Source: Candidatus Thorarchaeota archaeon (lineage in GTDB: Archaea; Asgardarchaeota; Thorarchaeia; Thorarchaeales; Thorarchaeaceae). From it: a stretch of 64,000 nucleotides of DNA. Where the stretch lies: assembly GCA_016840825.1 (NCBI GenBank), contig JAEORN010000036.1, positions 1 through 64,000 of the forward strand. The letters run 5' to 3'. The first letter of the stretch is position 1. The number at the start of each line of letters is the position of its first letter. Of the stretch, positions 42,545-51,696 are shown in pieces. The notes under the pieces were generated by a model, which worked only from the letters and a program-made list of their open reading frames with translations, did no database searches and had not been told where the DNA came from. A program made the position numbers and the translations under genes.

Positions 42545-43150
42545 CTACCTCTCTGTCCTCTTGCACATCACAACGCCAAAGATTAGCAATAATATCGCTA
42601 CAATTGGATTGAGTGTGTACATTAAGAAGGTCCAAAGTTCAACTCTCGCCTGTTCGGGATCGACTGTGGGTGTTGTCGTTGTTGGAGGAGTGAAGGTCGT
42701 GTTCTCTGCAACATCGACTGTCACTTCTGTGTTTGCTGACAACTCACCGCCAGCTGCGACCCACACTTTGATTGTGAAGGTACCATCTGCGATGGGTGTT
42801 ACTGTTATCTCTGTAGTGATCTCTCCTTCATTCGAATTTGAATCACCTGTCCCATCATCTTCTACTTCCGTGATGGAGAATATGAACTGATCATTATTTT
42901 CCCAGGCACTAACAATTTTCAAATGCTCTGCTCCGTTTTCAGCGTCAAATACAAGTGTAAATGGAACGCCTACTGTAGCATCAACTGTGCCTGTTGCATT
43001 TGATGAAAGGGTTAACACGCTTTGATTTGTATGGCAGTCACCGCACTCTGTATTGCTAGTTGGAAATCCGAGTGCCTGTGTTCCGCCTGCAACAATTATT
43101 GCCATAAAGCAAGTTACAAGTAATAACTTCTTGACAAGCTTTGGTTTCAA
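42545..43150 (-). CDS. membrane-anchored monoheme c-type protein, set 2
   Basis: 201 residues: signal helix (LLLVTCFMAIIVAGGTQAL), one CxxCH heme site (ECGDCHTN, about residues 36-41), a beta-sandwich domain (about 45-150), a Thr/Pro linker (FTPPTTTTPTVDPE) and a C-terminal helix (about 173-193). A TTG start with AGGAG eight bases upstream. First gene of the four-gene unit that continues with the 4-TM protein, GlcF and GlcD. The heme part of the set 4 protein at 50256 has the same layout (ALGFP then the heme site). It probably accepts electrons on the outer face. Confidence 0.82.
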   Translation of the reverse strand: MKPKLVKKLLLVTCFMAIIVAGGTQALGFPTSNTECGDCHTNQSVLTLSSNATGTVDATVGVPFTLVFDAENGAEHLKIVSAWENNDQFIFSITEVEDDGTGDSNSNEGEITTEITVTPIADGTFTIKVWVAAGGELSANTEVTVDVAENTTFTPPTTTTPTVDPEQARVELWTFLMYTLNPIVAILLLIFGVVMCKRTER

Positions 43151-43275
43151 CTTGGGAACTCCTATGCATTATTCATTTAGTTATCTTCACAAAATAGTGA
43201 GCGATAACACGTTTTTGCTTTCAGCTTGGAATTATGTTTGGGTATTTTAGTGTGTTGGTACAGAAATATTGTAAT

Positions 43276-44985
43276 CTACCAGCGAAGGAGTCGTCGAATT
43301 GTACGTATCATAGGGATACCAAGCTGTAAGGCCATTTGTATTGTAAGGAACCTAATGATGAGCAAGCCGATAAACCCTCCGATGAATGAGAACAAGACAG
43401 CTGGGGGTAGTGCTAAATTGGAATTCCATAGAATCTCGTATAGGAATCCCAATCCCGGTAGAAGGGGTGCGACGAATTGAGCAGCAAGCGATCCTGCATA
43501 GCCCAGTCCAAATCCAAAGGCAAGGGATTCCTTCTTTGCAACAACCCTTCCACCAAAGACTTTCACTGGATTCATCAAGTTCTTTGGATCAATCCTTTTC
43601 TTGACCTTTCTCAGAATTGCCTTCCTCTTCTTGCCATAGAACTCGTTGCCAAAAGGGACATTCCAAAGAGCTACTGCATATGGTTTACCTTCATACTTGG
43701 CCGCTGCTGTAGCGACATCAAACGATCTATGCCAGCCCAATGCATAGGCGAATTTCTTCCTTTCGTCATCCAGAATCCATACCAAGAATGAAGTCACATC
43801 ACCATTTCCAACTGTACCTTCAATTGCTATTGAATCCATTCCAATAGATTCTGTTATCTTCCTGTACAAACTCGACAGATGTTTGATGGGAATTAGAACT
43901 TCCGCAGGAACCAGACTTGGTCCTAGAGTCTTAATTCTCAGAGGATACAATCTTTCATCCCAATGATACTCTGCTCGTTTATCGCCTGTCATCCATCCGT
44001 TATGAGATTCAACAATCGTCTTCATTTTCTCAAGATCTTCATCAAGCTGGTAGAATGTATCTAGGAACGCACCAGTTAGAATGAATTTTCCATACTCATC
44101 AATTGAACTCCTTGGTGAGAATCTCTTCGTTGTATAAGAGTCTGTTATGAATCGTAAATAATAGGGATTGCATTCCTTTTGAATCTCCAAAATCGCTGAT
44201 GAAAGACTCTCGGGATCATCGAAAATTGCAGCAACCGGTCTGAGAACTAATTTAGGAATGACCCGGAGCGTGATTCTTGAGATGATTCCAAAAGTTCCAA
44301 ATAGACCAAGGAACAAATCAAGAGGACTTGGTCTGTCTGTTTCAGGGATTTCATCTAGAATCTTCTGCAAGTATGAATTTCCGTCATCAGCTTCTCCCTC
44401 ATTGCCATCTTTTCCTCGCAAAGTGAATTCTCCGATTCTGACCAACATCCCGTTGGGAAGAACTGCCTCTAATCCAGCAACTTGTGTCCGAATATCACCA
44501 TACCTTGCTGAACCGATACCTAGACCACCACTTGCAGCAAAACCCCCAATTGTAGCAGCTGAAGCACTTGAGGGATAGACAGGAAGCGTCATACCTATCT
44601 GATCCAGAAATACTAGTAGTTCTTTCCAAGTCATACCAGCTTCTACAGTAACAAGTAGATTATACTCGTCCAAATGAACGAAATTTGACATATGCAATGT
44701 GCTAACACAAATGCCTCCACGAGCTGGTAATGCTCCACCCCATCCTGAAGTTCCACTACCTCTTGGAACGATGGGAAGACCATGCTTGCAAGCATATTTC
44801 ACTAGCTGCATTAAAGACTTGATAGTTTGAGGTTGCACAACCATTTTGAATTCGTTGTTGATTATTTGAAAAGCTAAGTTTGGAAGAGCTGCAATATCAC
44901 GAGAATAGAGCCTTCGCGTTTCATCATGGATCGAGACGTTATCTGCACCAATGATATCTTCGATATCCTGAATGCGATGTTTCAT
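43276..44985 (-). CDS. GlcD-like FAD dehydrogenase with C-terminal membrane helices, set 3
   Basis: 569 residues from an ATG at 44985, which overlaps the upstream GlcF stop as ATGA; the frame is open to 45222 but that stretch lies wholly inside the GlcF gene. FAD motifs: PRGSGTSGWGGALP and SSASAATIGGFAASGGLGIGS. Cap motif: YHWDERLYPLRIKTLGP. DPKNLMNPVKVFGG ends the core. Two to three C-terminal transmembrane helices follow (about 475-560), ending in RTIRRLLRW. The dehydrogenase core is of the glycolate/lactate class; the substrate is unknown. Confidence 0.88.
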   Translation of the reverse strand: MKHRIQDIEDIIGADNVSIHDETRRLYSRDIAALPNLAFQIINNEFKMVVQPQTIKSLMQLVKYACKHGLPIVPRGSGTSGWGGALPARGGICVSTLHMSNFVHLDEYNLLVTVEAGMTWKELLVFLDQIGMTLPVYPSSASAATIGGFAASGGLGIGSARYGDIRTQVAGLEAVLPNGMLVRIGEFTLRGKDGNEGEADDGNSYLQKILDEIPETDRPSPLDLFLGLFGTFGIISRITLRVIPKLVLRPVAAIFDDPESLSSAILEIQKECNPYYLRFITDSYTTKRFSPRSSIDEYGKFILTGAFLDTFYQLDEDLEKMKTIVESHNGWMTGDKRAEYHWDERLYPLRIKTLGPSLVPAEVLIPIKHLSSLYRKITESIGMDSIAIEGTVGNGDVTSFLVWILDDERKKFAYALGWHRSFDVATAAAKYEGKPYAVALWNVPFGNEFYGKKRKAILRKVKKRIDPKNLMNPVKVFGGRVVAKKESLAFGFGLGYAGSLAAQFVAPLLPGLGFLYEILWNSNLALPPAVLFSFIGGFIGLLIIRFLTIQMALQLGIPMIRTIRRLLRW

Positions 44986-46178
44986 CCATCTTCCTCCTTG
45001 GGATTTTTGTCTAGTGATTCTGCAATTAGTTGAGTTATATCCTGGACTCTCAAGGAGTACTGCATAGTCTGTGTGGCTGTTTCCAATGCTTGAACACATC
45101 TGGGGCATTCCGTTATCAAACGGGAAGCTGGTGTCACTGATGCATCTCGTAATCGCATCTCTGCAATCTGAGATGAGAGAAGCGGATCTGCGATATTTAG
45201 CATTCCATGCCATCCGCAACATCTGGTTTCCTTTCCAGAATGAGCCATCTCGACTTTGTAAACACCTGGAATCCTGTCAATCAATTCTCTAGGTTGATTG
45301 TAGATATTTAATCTACGAGCTGAAATACATGGGTCATGATATGTAACTGTGACTAATTGCTGTTCTTTAAACTGCAGCAAATTCTTCTCATCTAGAGAAC
45401 GAATGTATTGTGATGAAGTCATTAGCTTGAATTTCCGAGTGATAGGCTCCCCTAATATACCAGAATAGGTCGTGTACCAAGTACTAATGCATGAAGGACA
45501 GCTGAAGACGACTTCCTCTACATTGAGTTCTTCCAACAATGAGATGTTCTTTTCTGCGATGAGTGGAGCATTACCTTTGTCTCCTCCCCACAATAATGGT
45601 GCTCCACAACACACCTCTTTTTTGCCAAGAAGTGTATAGTCAACATTCGCATGCTCGAGTATTTCTATCATGGATCGAGCTATACCTCCCAGTTGTGGTT
45701 TTAGAGAAACATCACAACCAAGAATATACGCTGTTTTAGCTGATGCCTCAATCCTATCAGAGATGTCGATGTCTAAATCTTCCTTCCATTCCATCCTTGC
45801 GGATGATCCCATAGAAAATGGATCTCCGTATCTCAAGACAGACTTGCATGCAAATGCAACTGATGCAGGTATAATTCCTTTTTCCCATGCCTCTGCTCTA
45901 GCCTGTTCCCAGAATCTATCCAGCGCAAGACTAGTGGTGCAAACCTGTGCACAATATTCACACAACGAACACATGAAGAGCTTTCGAACGTATTCTTCAT
46001 CTAACTCGGCTTTACCTTCCATAATATCTTTAGTAATCTGAAGTCTTCCTCTAGGTCCGTATGATTCCCACTTTAGCTGCCTGAAAGTTGGACATACCAT
46101 TGTGCAGTTCCCACAAGATGCACAGATGTATGGATCTTCCCCATGACCCATTTCATCGATAATTCTAAGACGTGACAT
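44982..46178 (-). CDS. GlcF/HdrD-like Fe-S oxidoreductase, set 3
   Basis: 398 residues. Ferredoxin sites CASCGNCTMVCP and CSLCEYCAQVCT. CCG domains: CCGAPLLWGG with CPSCISTW, and CCGWHGML with CPRCVQAL. The second CCG motif reads CCGWHG instead of the CCGGGG seen in set 2. It is translationally coupled to the downstream GlcD by ATGA. No membrane heme gene accompanies this pair, so the GlcD tail is its only visible membrane link. Confidence 0.9.
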   Translation of the reverse strand: MSRLRIIDEMGHGEDPYICASCGNCTMVCPTFRQLKWESYGPRGRLQITKDIMEGKAELDEEYVRKLFMCSLCEYCAQVCTTSLALDRFWEQARAEAWEKGIIPASVAFACKSVLRYGDPFSMGSSARMEWKEDLDIDISDRIEASAKTAYILGCDVSLKPQLGGIARSMIEILEHANVDYTLLGKKEVCCGAPLLWGGDKGNAPLIAEKNISLLEELNVEEVVFSCPSCISTWYTTYSGILGEPITRKFKLMTSSQYIRSLDEKNLLQFKEQQLVTVTYHDPCISARRLNIYNQPRELIDRIPGVYKVEMAHSGKETRCCGWHGMLNIADPLLSSQIAEMRLRDASVTPASRLITECPRCVQALETATQTMQYSLRVQDITQLIAESLDKNPKEEDG

Positions 46179-46270
46179 TTCACAACCTCTGAGAAACTGA
46201 CATTATACAAAATAAAGGAAAGATGTCAGCATCTCTATCTGAGTAGCTGACATTCTTAGTGTTTTGGTCT

Positions 46271-47596
46271 TCAGGCAAAATCCTGAGTCATCTCTTTAGC
46301 ACACGCAATTCCAGATTTAGATGCTGCTTCCATTGATGCATAATATTTGCCACAATTAGCAAATGAACCAGCAACATAGAGTCCTTCAATGCCTGTCCTG
46401 TTTGTGTTTAGTCTCTGCTCCATTATCCCCGGAGGTTGTGACAGAACAGATCGCCATATCTTCCAGCTCTTCTTCCAAGTGACTTTCTCTTCAATGCCTG
46501 GAACAAGTTCTTTCAATTCATCCAAAATGACTGCAGTAGCTTCATCATTCTCCATCTTAAGCAACTCCTTATCGATGGATGTCACAGTCAGAAGTGATTC
46601 GCCAATTGGTGCAAGCACACCTGAAACTCGCTTTGCCTCAGCGATGATGTGAATCTTCTTACCAGGAATGAATCCACCTACATTGAAATCTAGTACTCTT
46701 GAGGATAGACCAAAGTAAGCAACTACTGAAGGTCTGTAGCTGAATTTCCTTACGGCAGTAGTGAAATCATTTGGTAGTTGGTTCATATCCACAAAGTTTG
46801 GTAAGAGGTCTATTGGTGTGGTGACAACTGCAGCATCAGTTTCTACGTAATGCTCTTTGCCATCTTGAGTGTATTCAATGCCCTTGACCTTCTGATCTTC
46901 AATGACTATCTTCTTGACGTCACAATTGACTTTTGGTTCGATTGCAAAGTTCCTCGCTTGTAGCATGAGAGTATATGGTACACTTCCTAGTCCGCCTCGT
47001 TCTGGATACATAGCCTTGAATCCATCTTCGTAGGCAAATCTCATCTGTTCTGAATAGAGGTATTGACCTGCAGAAACTTCTGTTGGGTCCATGAAAGTTA
47101 CTGTGCGAATGAGCGGATCATAGAAATTGGCGAGAATGTCATGAGGTACCTTTTCCTCTGCATATTCAGCAAAAGTCATTTTATCAAGTTCGAGAAAATC
47201 ATCTTCTGTTCTTTTTAGATTGTCCTTAACAAGACCTCCTAACTTTTGCCTGTCTCCTATACTCAAGAGATTGAACCGTGCTTGGTCAATGATTGATTGA
47301 GTGAGTAAATATCTCTCTCCACCTTTAAGCCAAACTGCACCCTCTCCAACTGTGGTCATCCTGATTCCGCTTCTTTCAAGGATTGGAATTAGGGATTTGA
47401 ATCCGCCTACAAAGAAGTGCAAGCCTTGATCGAAGACATATCCAGATTCCGTAAACGATCTAGCTCTGCCCCCTACAGTAGGTTCCTTTTCAAGGATCTG
47501 GCATCGGGCTTTCAATCCCTTTAACTCAAGGGCACATGAGAAGCCAGCAATACCTGCTCCAACAATTACAACGCGTGTTCCTTTCTTCTCGCTCAT
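46271..47596 (-). CDS. phytoene desaturase / protoporphyrinogen oxidase-like FAD protein
   Basis: 441 residues. The dinucleotide motif is VVIVGAGIAGFSCALELKG at about residues 9-27, followed by EKEPTVGGRARSFTESGYVFDQGLHFF, the amine-oxidase/phytoene-desaturase pattern. A closing FAD motif GLYVAGSFANCGKYYASMEAA lies at about 408-428. Family members desaturate carotenoids or other prenyl chains, or oxidise porphyrinogens. It follows GlcF of set 4 on the same strand (37-base gap, GAGGT ribosome site), so a redox link with that unit is possible. Its substrate cannot be named from the sequence. Confidence 0.85.
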   Translation of the reverse strand: MSEKKGTRVVIVGAGIAGFSCALELKGLKARCQILEKEPTVGGRARSFTESGYVFDQGLHFFVGGFKSLIPILERSGIRMTTVGEGAVWLKGGERYLLTQSIIDQARFNLLSIGDRQKLGGLVKDNLKRTEDDFLELDKMTFAEYAEEKVPHDILANFYDPLIRTVTFMDPTEVSAGQYLYSEQMRFAYEDGFKAMYPERGGLGSVPYTLMLQARNFAIEPKVNCDVKKIVIEDQKVKGIEYTQDGKEHYVETDAAVVTTPIDLLPNFVDMNQLPNDFTTAVRKFSYRPSVVAYFGLSSRVLDFNVGGFIPGKKIHIIAEAKRVSGVLAPIGESLLTVTSIDKELLKMENDEATAVILDELKELVPGIEEKVTWKKSWKIWRSVLSQPPGIMEQRLNTNRTGIEGLYVAGSFANCGKYYASMEAASKSGIACAKEMTQDFA

Positions 47597-47633
47597 TCGT
47601 AATACCTCGTTTTCAATTGTTCCATTAATCTAT

Positions 47634-48770
47634 TCACTCCTTAACCAATGAAGATTGTGCTAGATCAAGGATCAGCTCATCAAGCTGAATGACCTCAAGG
47701 TCTGTTTCTCGAGCACAATAGCTCAAGTTCTTGAAGCATGAAACACAGGTTGTTATTAAACCATCAACACCAAGTTCCACTGCTTCTGCTACTCTTTTCC
47801 TTCCTATAGATTCAGAAAGATCTGGATCTATAACACTTACAAAACCACCACAACAATTCGAATTCTCGCGATTATTTGCCATCTCAACAAACTCAAGTCC
47901 TGGAATTGCTGTGATGATATCGCGGGGTGCCTGATATATTCCCAATGCTCTACCCAGATGGCATGAATCATGAAATGTATATCTTCCTTCTAGGGCCTTG
48001 AATGTGAGGACACCATTCCTTGCCATATCTGCAAGGACTTCAACAGTGTGATGGATTTTGATATCGAAGTTTTCTATATGATGAGCATAATGCTCTGCAA
48101 GCGTCCCAAAGCATCCACCACATCCAGTGATGATATGGTCTACGCCTGCTTTCTTGAACATCTCATAGTTCTTCTTGATAATCGCATCGAATCCCTTATC
48201 GTCTCCTGCCCAATAATTCATGAGCCCACAGCAGACTTCACTGGGAATATATCCAACATTGATTTTTAGCTTCTGCATCATATCCGCAACCATTTCAGGT
48301 TGGTCGGGATACCAATAGGAGCCCATACATCCAGAGAAGATAGCAGTGTTCGACTCTTCAGGTAATTCTAGGTCTTCTGCCCAGACTGTCCTTTCTTCGG
48401 CTTCATAGCCAACAAAGGGTGTACCTTCCTTGGCAAGCCAATCTAGGACCTTTGTCAATCCTTCTGATCGAACGCCGCCTGTGTTTATCATGGCTGCTTT
48501 GGCATCATGCCAATATGTCGTGACCGGCACACCTGCAGGACATACTGCTTCACATCTTCTGCAATCTGCACAATAAAGCCTATCAAGAAGCTCTTGTGGT
48601 GGTCTAGTGAGCATCTTTTCGCCGTATGCTCTGAGAGCTCTCAACTTACCACCTGGGCTGTCAAGCTCTGATCCGAGTTCTCGGTACATCGGACAGAAGT
48701 CTCGGCAGTAGTTGCATGAACCACAAGCTCGAAGGCTATCCATATTTAGATCTACTTTCACTTCTTTCAC
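47634..48770 (-). CDS. GlcF/HdrD-like Fe-S oxidoreductase, set 4
   Basis: 378 residues. Ferredoxin sites CGSCNYCRDFCP and CADCRRCEAVCP. CCG domains: CCGLMNYWAG with CGGCFGTL, and CCGGFVSV with CVSCFKNL. It is a GTG start overlapping the GlcD stop as GTGA, so gene order is GlcD then GlcF, the reverse of sets 2 and 3. It would carry electrons between the set 4 flavoprotein and its heme protein. Confidence 0.9.
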   Translation of the reverse strand: MKEVKVDLNMDSLRACGSCNYCRDFCPMYRELGSELDSPGGKLRALRAYGEKMLTRPPQELLDRLYCADCRRCEAVCPAGVPVTTYWHDAKAAMINTGGVRSEGLTKVLDWLAKEGTPFVGYEAEERTVWAEDLELPEESNTAIFSGCMGSYWYPDQPEMVADMMQKLKINVGYIPSEVCCGLMNYWAGDDKGFDAIIKKNYEMFKKAGVDHIITGCGGCFGTLAEHYAHHIENFDIKIHHTVEVLADMARNGVLTFKALEGRYTFHDSCHLGRALGIYQAPRDIITAIPGLEFVEMANNRENSNCCGGFVSVIDPDLSESIGRKRVAEAVELGVDGLITTCVSCFKNLSYCARETDLEVIQLDELILDLAQSSLVKE

Positions 48771-50251
48771 CTCGCAACAAACTTGGCAAGTCTTCTAAAA
48801 GCGGCTGCCAACCCGAACAGAACATTGATTCTTCCGTATGAGGTCATACATGAAGTGACTCTGTCAGGATTCATGATATTACTTGGGTCCAATCTTGCCT
48901 TGGCTTCTTTCATTTGATCAAGTCGCTGGCGATAGGCTTTCTTCATGTAGATTGAATTCTGTAAGCCAATGGTATATGGACCACCTCCATGTCTTATTGC
49001 TCTCTTCATCATTTTATGGAGGATTCCCTTGCTCGATATGAATTCGAGATATCTATCTGGATTTAGCATAGCTAGTAGTTCCAATCGCATCATGGAATTA
49101 CCACCCAGCATACCATACCAAAGTGAGGGATTCTTGTGAGTCTTCTTTGTCTTCTCAAAAGCAGTTAGAATATCGTAGACTCTATCCACCTCGACCCATA
49201 GCTCCTGAAACATGAGCGTGTGGGTATGCTCCTTTGGATTGAATTCACAATCGTATCGTAATTCCCATTCTTTAGAAGCATATGTGTCACCGGCTGATGC
49301 TCCACCGCTTTCTGAAACAATCTCAGATATCTCTGTCATTGGAGCTGCAACAGTATCTTCGATGTATGTGACGGTCAGAACATACCGTCCTTTCTCAAGT
49401 GGATTGCTATAGCTTTGGAATTTCTCATCTGCAATCTTAAGATAAAGTGGTTTGGTTTCAAGTTTTGAGATTTGGACCATCGCATTGCATACTTGCTCCA
49501 GGTACGCAAATCCAAAGGACATAGTTCTTACAGTTACTGGACTCGGTCTGATTCTCAACTTTGCTTCGACAATGACTCCAAGTATGCCATAAGACCCATT
49601 ATATAATTCGATATCTTTACCTTGATCAATCTCTAATCTACCGTCTGGAAGAATGACCTTGATCTCTTCTAGATTATCAAGTAGTGTCCCATAGTAAGGT
49701 GTACCGACTCCTGCTTTCCCTCCACAGCCAATCCAACCTCCAATGACTGCAGATTTTGCACTGGTTGGATAGATACCTAGTTCCAAGCCTTTCTTTAGGA
49801 GTTCAGTTTCAAGCTGCATGAAGGTGACTCCTGGCTCAACGCGAACAAACATCTCATTTTCAGATTTGTCAGAAATCTCCAAAATCCTATTCATCCGCTT
49901 GATATCTAGTGATATCCCTCCCCTTGAAGGGCTTGATGAACCCAAGCAACTTGAGGCTCCACCTCTTGGAATTACTGGCATTTTGTGAGAGCTTGCTATA
50001 GCTATAACATCCTTCACTTGTTGAACATTATCAACACGAACGACATAGTCCGCAAGATATCGGCGCTTCCATCTATAATGAAATTGAGGGAGTGCAGATG
50101 GATCACCACTATATACGATTCTTTCAAGCTCAGTATTTGAGACGTTTTTCTCTCCAACTACTTCTATTAGCTTTCTCAGGATCTCATCGCCCAATTTTTC
50201 GGGTTCTTCCACAGTAACTGGTTCTTCTGTCTTAGTTTCTGTTTCTGTCAT
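48767..50251 (-). CDS. GlcD-like FAD dehydrogenase without membrane tail, set 4
   Basis: 494 residues. An acidic N-terminal tail (TEEPVTVEEPEKLGDE) precedes the FAD domain: PRGGASSCLGSSSPSRGG replaces the GTSGYGG loop of the other sets, and SAKSAVIGGWIGCGG follows. The cap motif EWELRYDC is diverged from the EWxxRxYPxRxK pattern shared by sets 1-3, and DPSNIMNPDRV ends the core. A short hydrophobic, basic end (LFGLAAAFRRLAKFVAR) could touch the membrane but is not a clear helix bundle. It sits 4 bases after the heme/membrane gene. The changes suggest another substrate than sets 1-3. Confidence 0.87.
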   Translation of the reverse strand: MTETETKTEEPVTVEEPEKLGDEILRKLIEVVGEKNVSNTELERIVYSGDPSALPQFHYRWKRRYLADYVVRVDNVQQVKDVIAIASSHKMPVIPRGGASSCLGSSSPSRGGISLDIKRMNRILEISDKSENEMFVRVEPGVTFMQLETELLKKGLELGIYPTSAKSAVIGGWIGCGGKAGVGTPYYGTLLDNLEEIKVILPDGRLEIDQGKDIELYNGSYGILGVIVEAKLRIRPSPVTVRTMSFGFAYLEQVCNAMVQISKLETKPLYLKIADEKFQSYSNPLEKGRYVLTVTYIEDTVAAPMTEISEIVSESGGASAGDTYASKEWELRYDCEFNPKEHTHTLMFQELWVEVDRVYDILTAFEKTKKTHKNPSLWYGMLGGNSMMRLELLAMLNPDRYLEFISSKGILHKMMKRAIRHGGGPYTIGLQNSIYMKKAYRQRLDQMKEAKARLDPSNIMNPDRVTSCMTSYGRINVLFGLAAAFRRLAKFVAR

Positions 50252-50255
50252 TTGA

Positions 50256-51479
50256 TCACATCCTGAAGTATAATCCTAGGTACATTCCCGAGAATCCAAG
50301 AATAGTCCAGATCACCACCGCTGGTAAACCAAAGTTGCATGTTTTCCATCCTCCCAAATGAGTGATCATCGCTAGAGTACCAAGGACCATGCTAATGATT
50401 CCCAACCATATGTGCCAGGAATGAACAAACAACGTGATATTGCTAGGATTCAGGAGATACTGGAAATCCATAGCTGTGAATATAGATGGATCTTCAAAGA
50501 ATAGCCAGCATACATTGATTGATGTTAGAATGTAAGCTAAACCCAACATTATACCATGGATTTTAGTGAATCTCTCTTCATCATAGTATTCCAAGGCCGT
50601 TCCAATATATGCTAGTACAAGTGCTGGTGCTCCTAATAACCATCCGTAATGTAATTGAGGCATGGGCACTGGTGGAGGAAGTGGAATATCTCCAACAGTA
50701 TAATCTAGTTCCCATGATACCGTTTCATCACCATTATCATTGCCTGCCACAACACGATAGATCACGTATGTATCATCCGGCTGTCCAGGTATTTCTCCGT
50801 GATACAATCCACTATCCAGTGTCATTGTAACATTGTTCCAAGACGATCCACTGTCCAGTGAATACTGTAGCCGGACATAAAGAATCTCATAGTCTTCTGA
50901 GGTAACATCTGCTACTACTTGAACAGCTTCATTATTCAGTGGAACCGGTGGAGTTGCATTTATCATATTTATTGATGGGCCTGGTCCTGTTGGTGCAGAT
51001 ACTGTTACAGCTATGTCCGTGTGTATGGACAGAGGTGTATGTTGTGCACCATATACTCTTAGTGTATAGGTCCCAGGCGATGTTGGGGCAACGATTGTAT
51101 AGTTTACTTCCACCTGATCAGTAGCAGTATTCAAATCTGCGGGGTCGCCATCCTGAACCAATCCCTCAGCATCTAGCGATACATAGTCAAATTGACTATT
51201 CTGAACTACCGATGATGGGAATTTTACAGCAAGGGCGTCTTCTCCGCTTTCTCCAGTAACACTGATTACAACATTAAATTCCGCTCCAACTTCCACGGTA
51301 ACTGAGTCTGGTGTGGCTGAGATGCTCAAGGACCCTACACTGTCATGGCATCCAGAGGCATCACAAGCCCCATTTTGCCCTGGAAATCCCAAGGCGGTTG
51401 TTGACGCTAGGAAGAGGACCGCTGTTGCAATCGCGACGATTATAGCAATCCTAAATTGTTTCTTCAAATCGGTCACCAA
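50256..51479 (-). CDS. fused c-heme domain and 4-TM membrane protein, set 4
   Basis: 407 residues. Signal helix (IAIIVAIATAVLFLASTTAL), then GFPGQNGACDASGCHDS, a CX4CH heme site of the type known in tetraheme cytochromes c3. Two beta domains follow (about 50-155 and 165-260). Four transmembrane helices come last (about 275-405), with membrane-edge histidines in KIHGIMLGLAYI, FVHSWHIWLGI and MITHLGG that could bind heme b. It combines in one chain what set 2 encodes as two genes. TTG at 51479 or GTG at 51476 starts it. It heads the GlcD/GlcF/desaturase-like unit. The 217-base region upstream is AT-rich and must hold the promoter. Confidence 0.8.
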   Translation of the reverse strand: MVTDLKKQFRIAIIVAIATAVLFLASTTALGFPGQNGACDASGCHDSVGSLSISATPDSVTVEVGAEFNVVISVTGESGEDALAVKFPSSVVQNSQFDYVSLDAEGLVQDGDPADLNTATDQVEVNYTIVAPTSPGTYTLRVYGAQHTPLSIHTDIAVTVSAPTGPGPSINMINATPPVPLNNEAVQVVADVTSEDYEILYVRLQYSLDSGSSWNNVTMTLDSGLYHGEIPGQPDDTYVIYRVVAGNDNGDETVSWELDYTVGDIPLPPPVPMPQLHYGWLLGAPALVLAYIGTALEYYDEERFTKIHGIMLGLAYILTSINVCWLFFEDPSIFTAMDFQYLLNPSNITLFVHSWHIWLGIISMVLGTLAMITHLGGWKTCNFGLPAVVIWTILGFSGMYLGLYFRM

Positions 51480-51696
51480 AGGCGAAGCTTATGCACATTA
51501 GTTACAAGTCGTGAGAATATCGACCTTAAAATATTACCGATAATAAGCTCAGAAATAAATTTGCAATAGCTAACTTACAATGGGTAATATTAGGGTAAAA
51601 TTGAAGATATTTTTGTAACTATTCACACTAATCTCATGCTAGTCAGGAAATATGACAATTGTATTTCACATGCTGGAATTCTCTAAGTAATTATTT

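Noticed and set aside
44986..45222. 79-codon N-terminal extension of GlcD set 3
   Set aside because: It lies entirely inside the GlcF gene in another frame; the ATGA-coupled ATG at 44985 gives a standard GlcD start.
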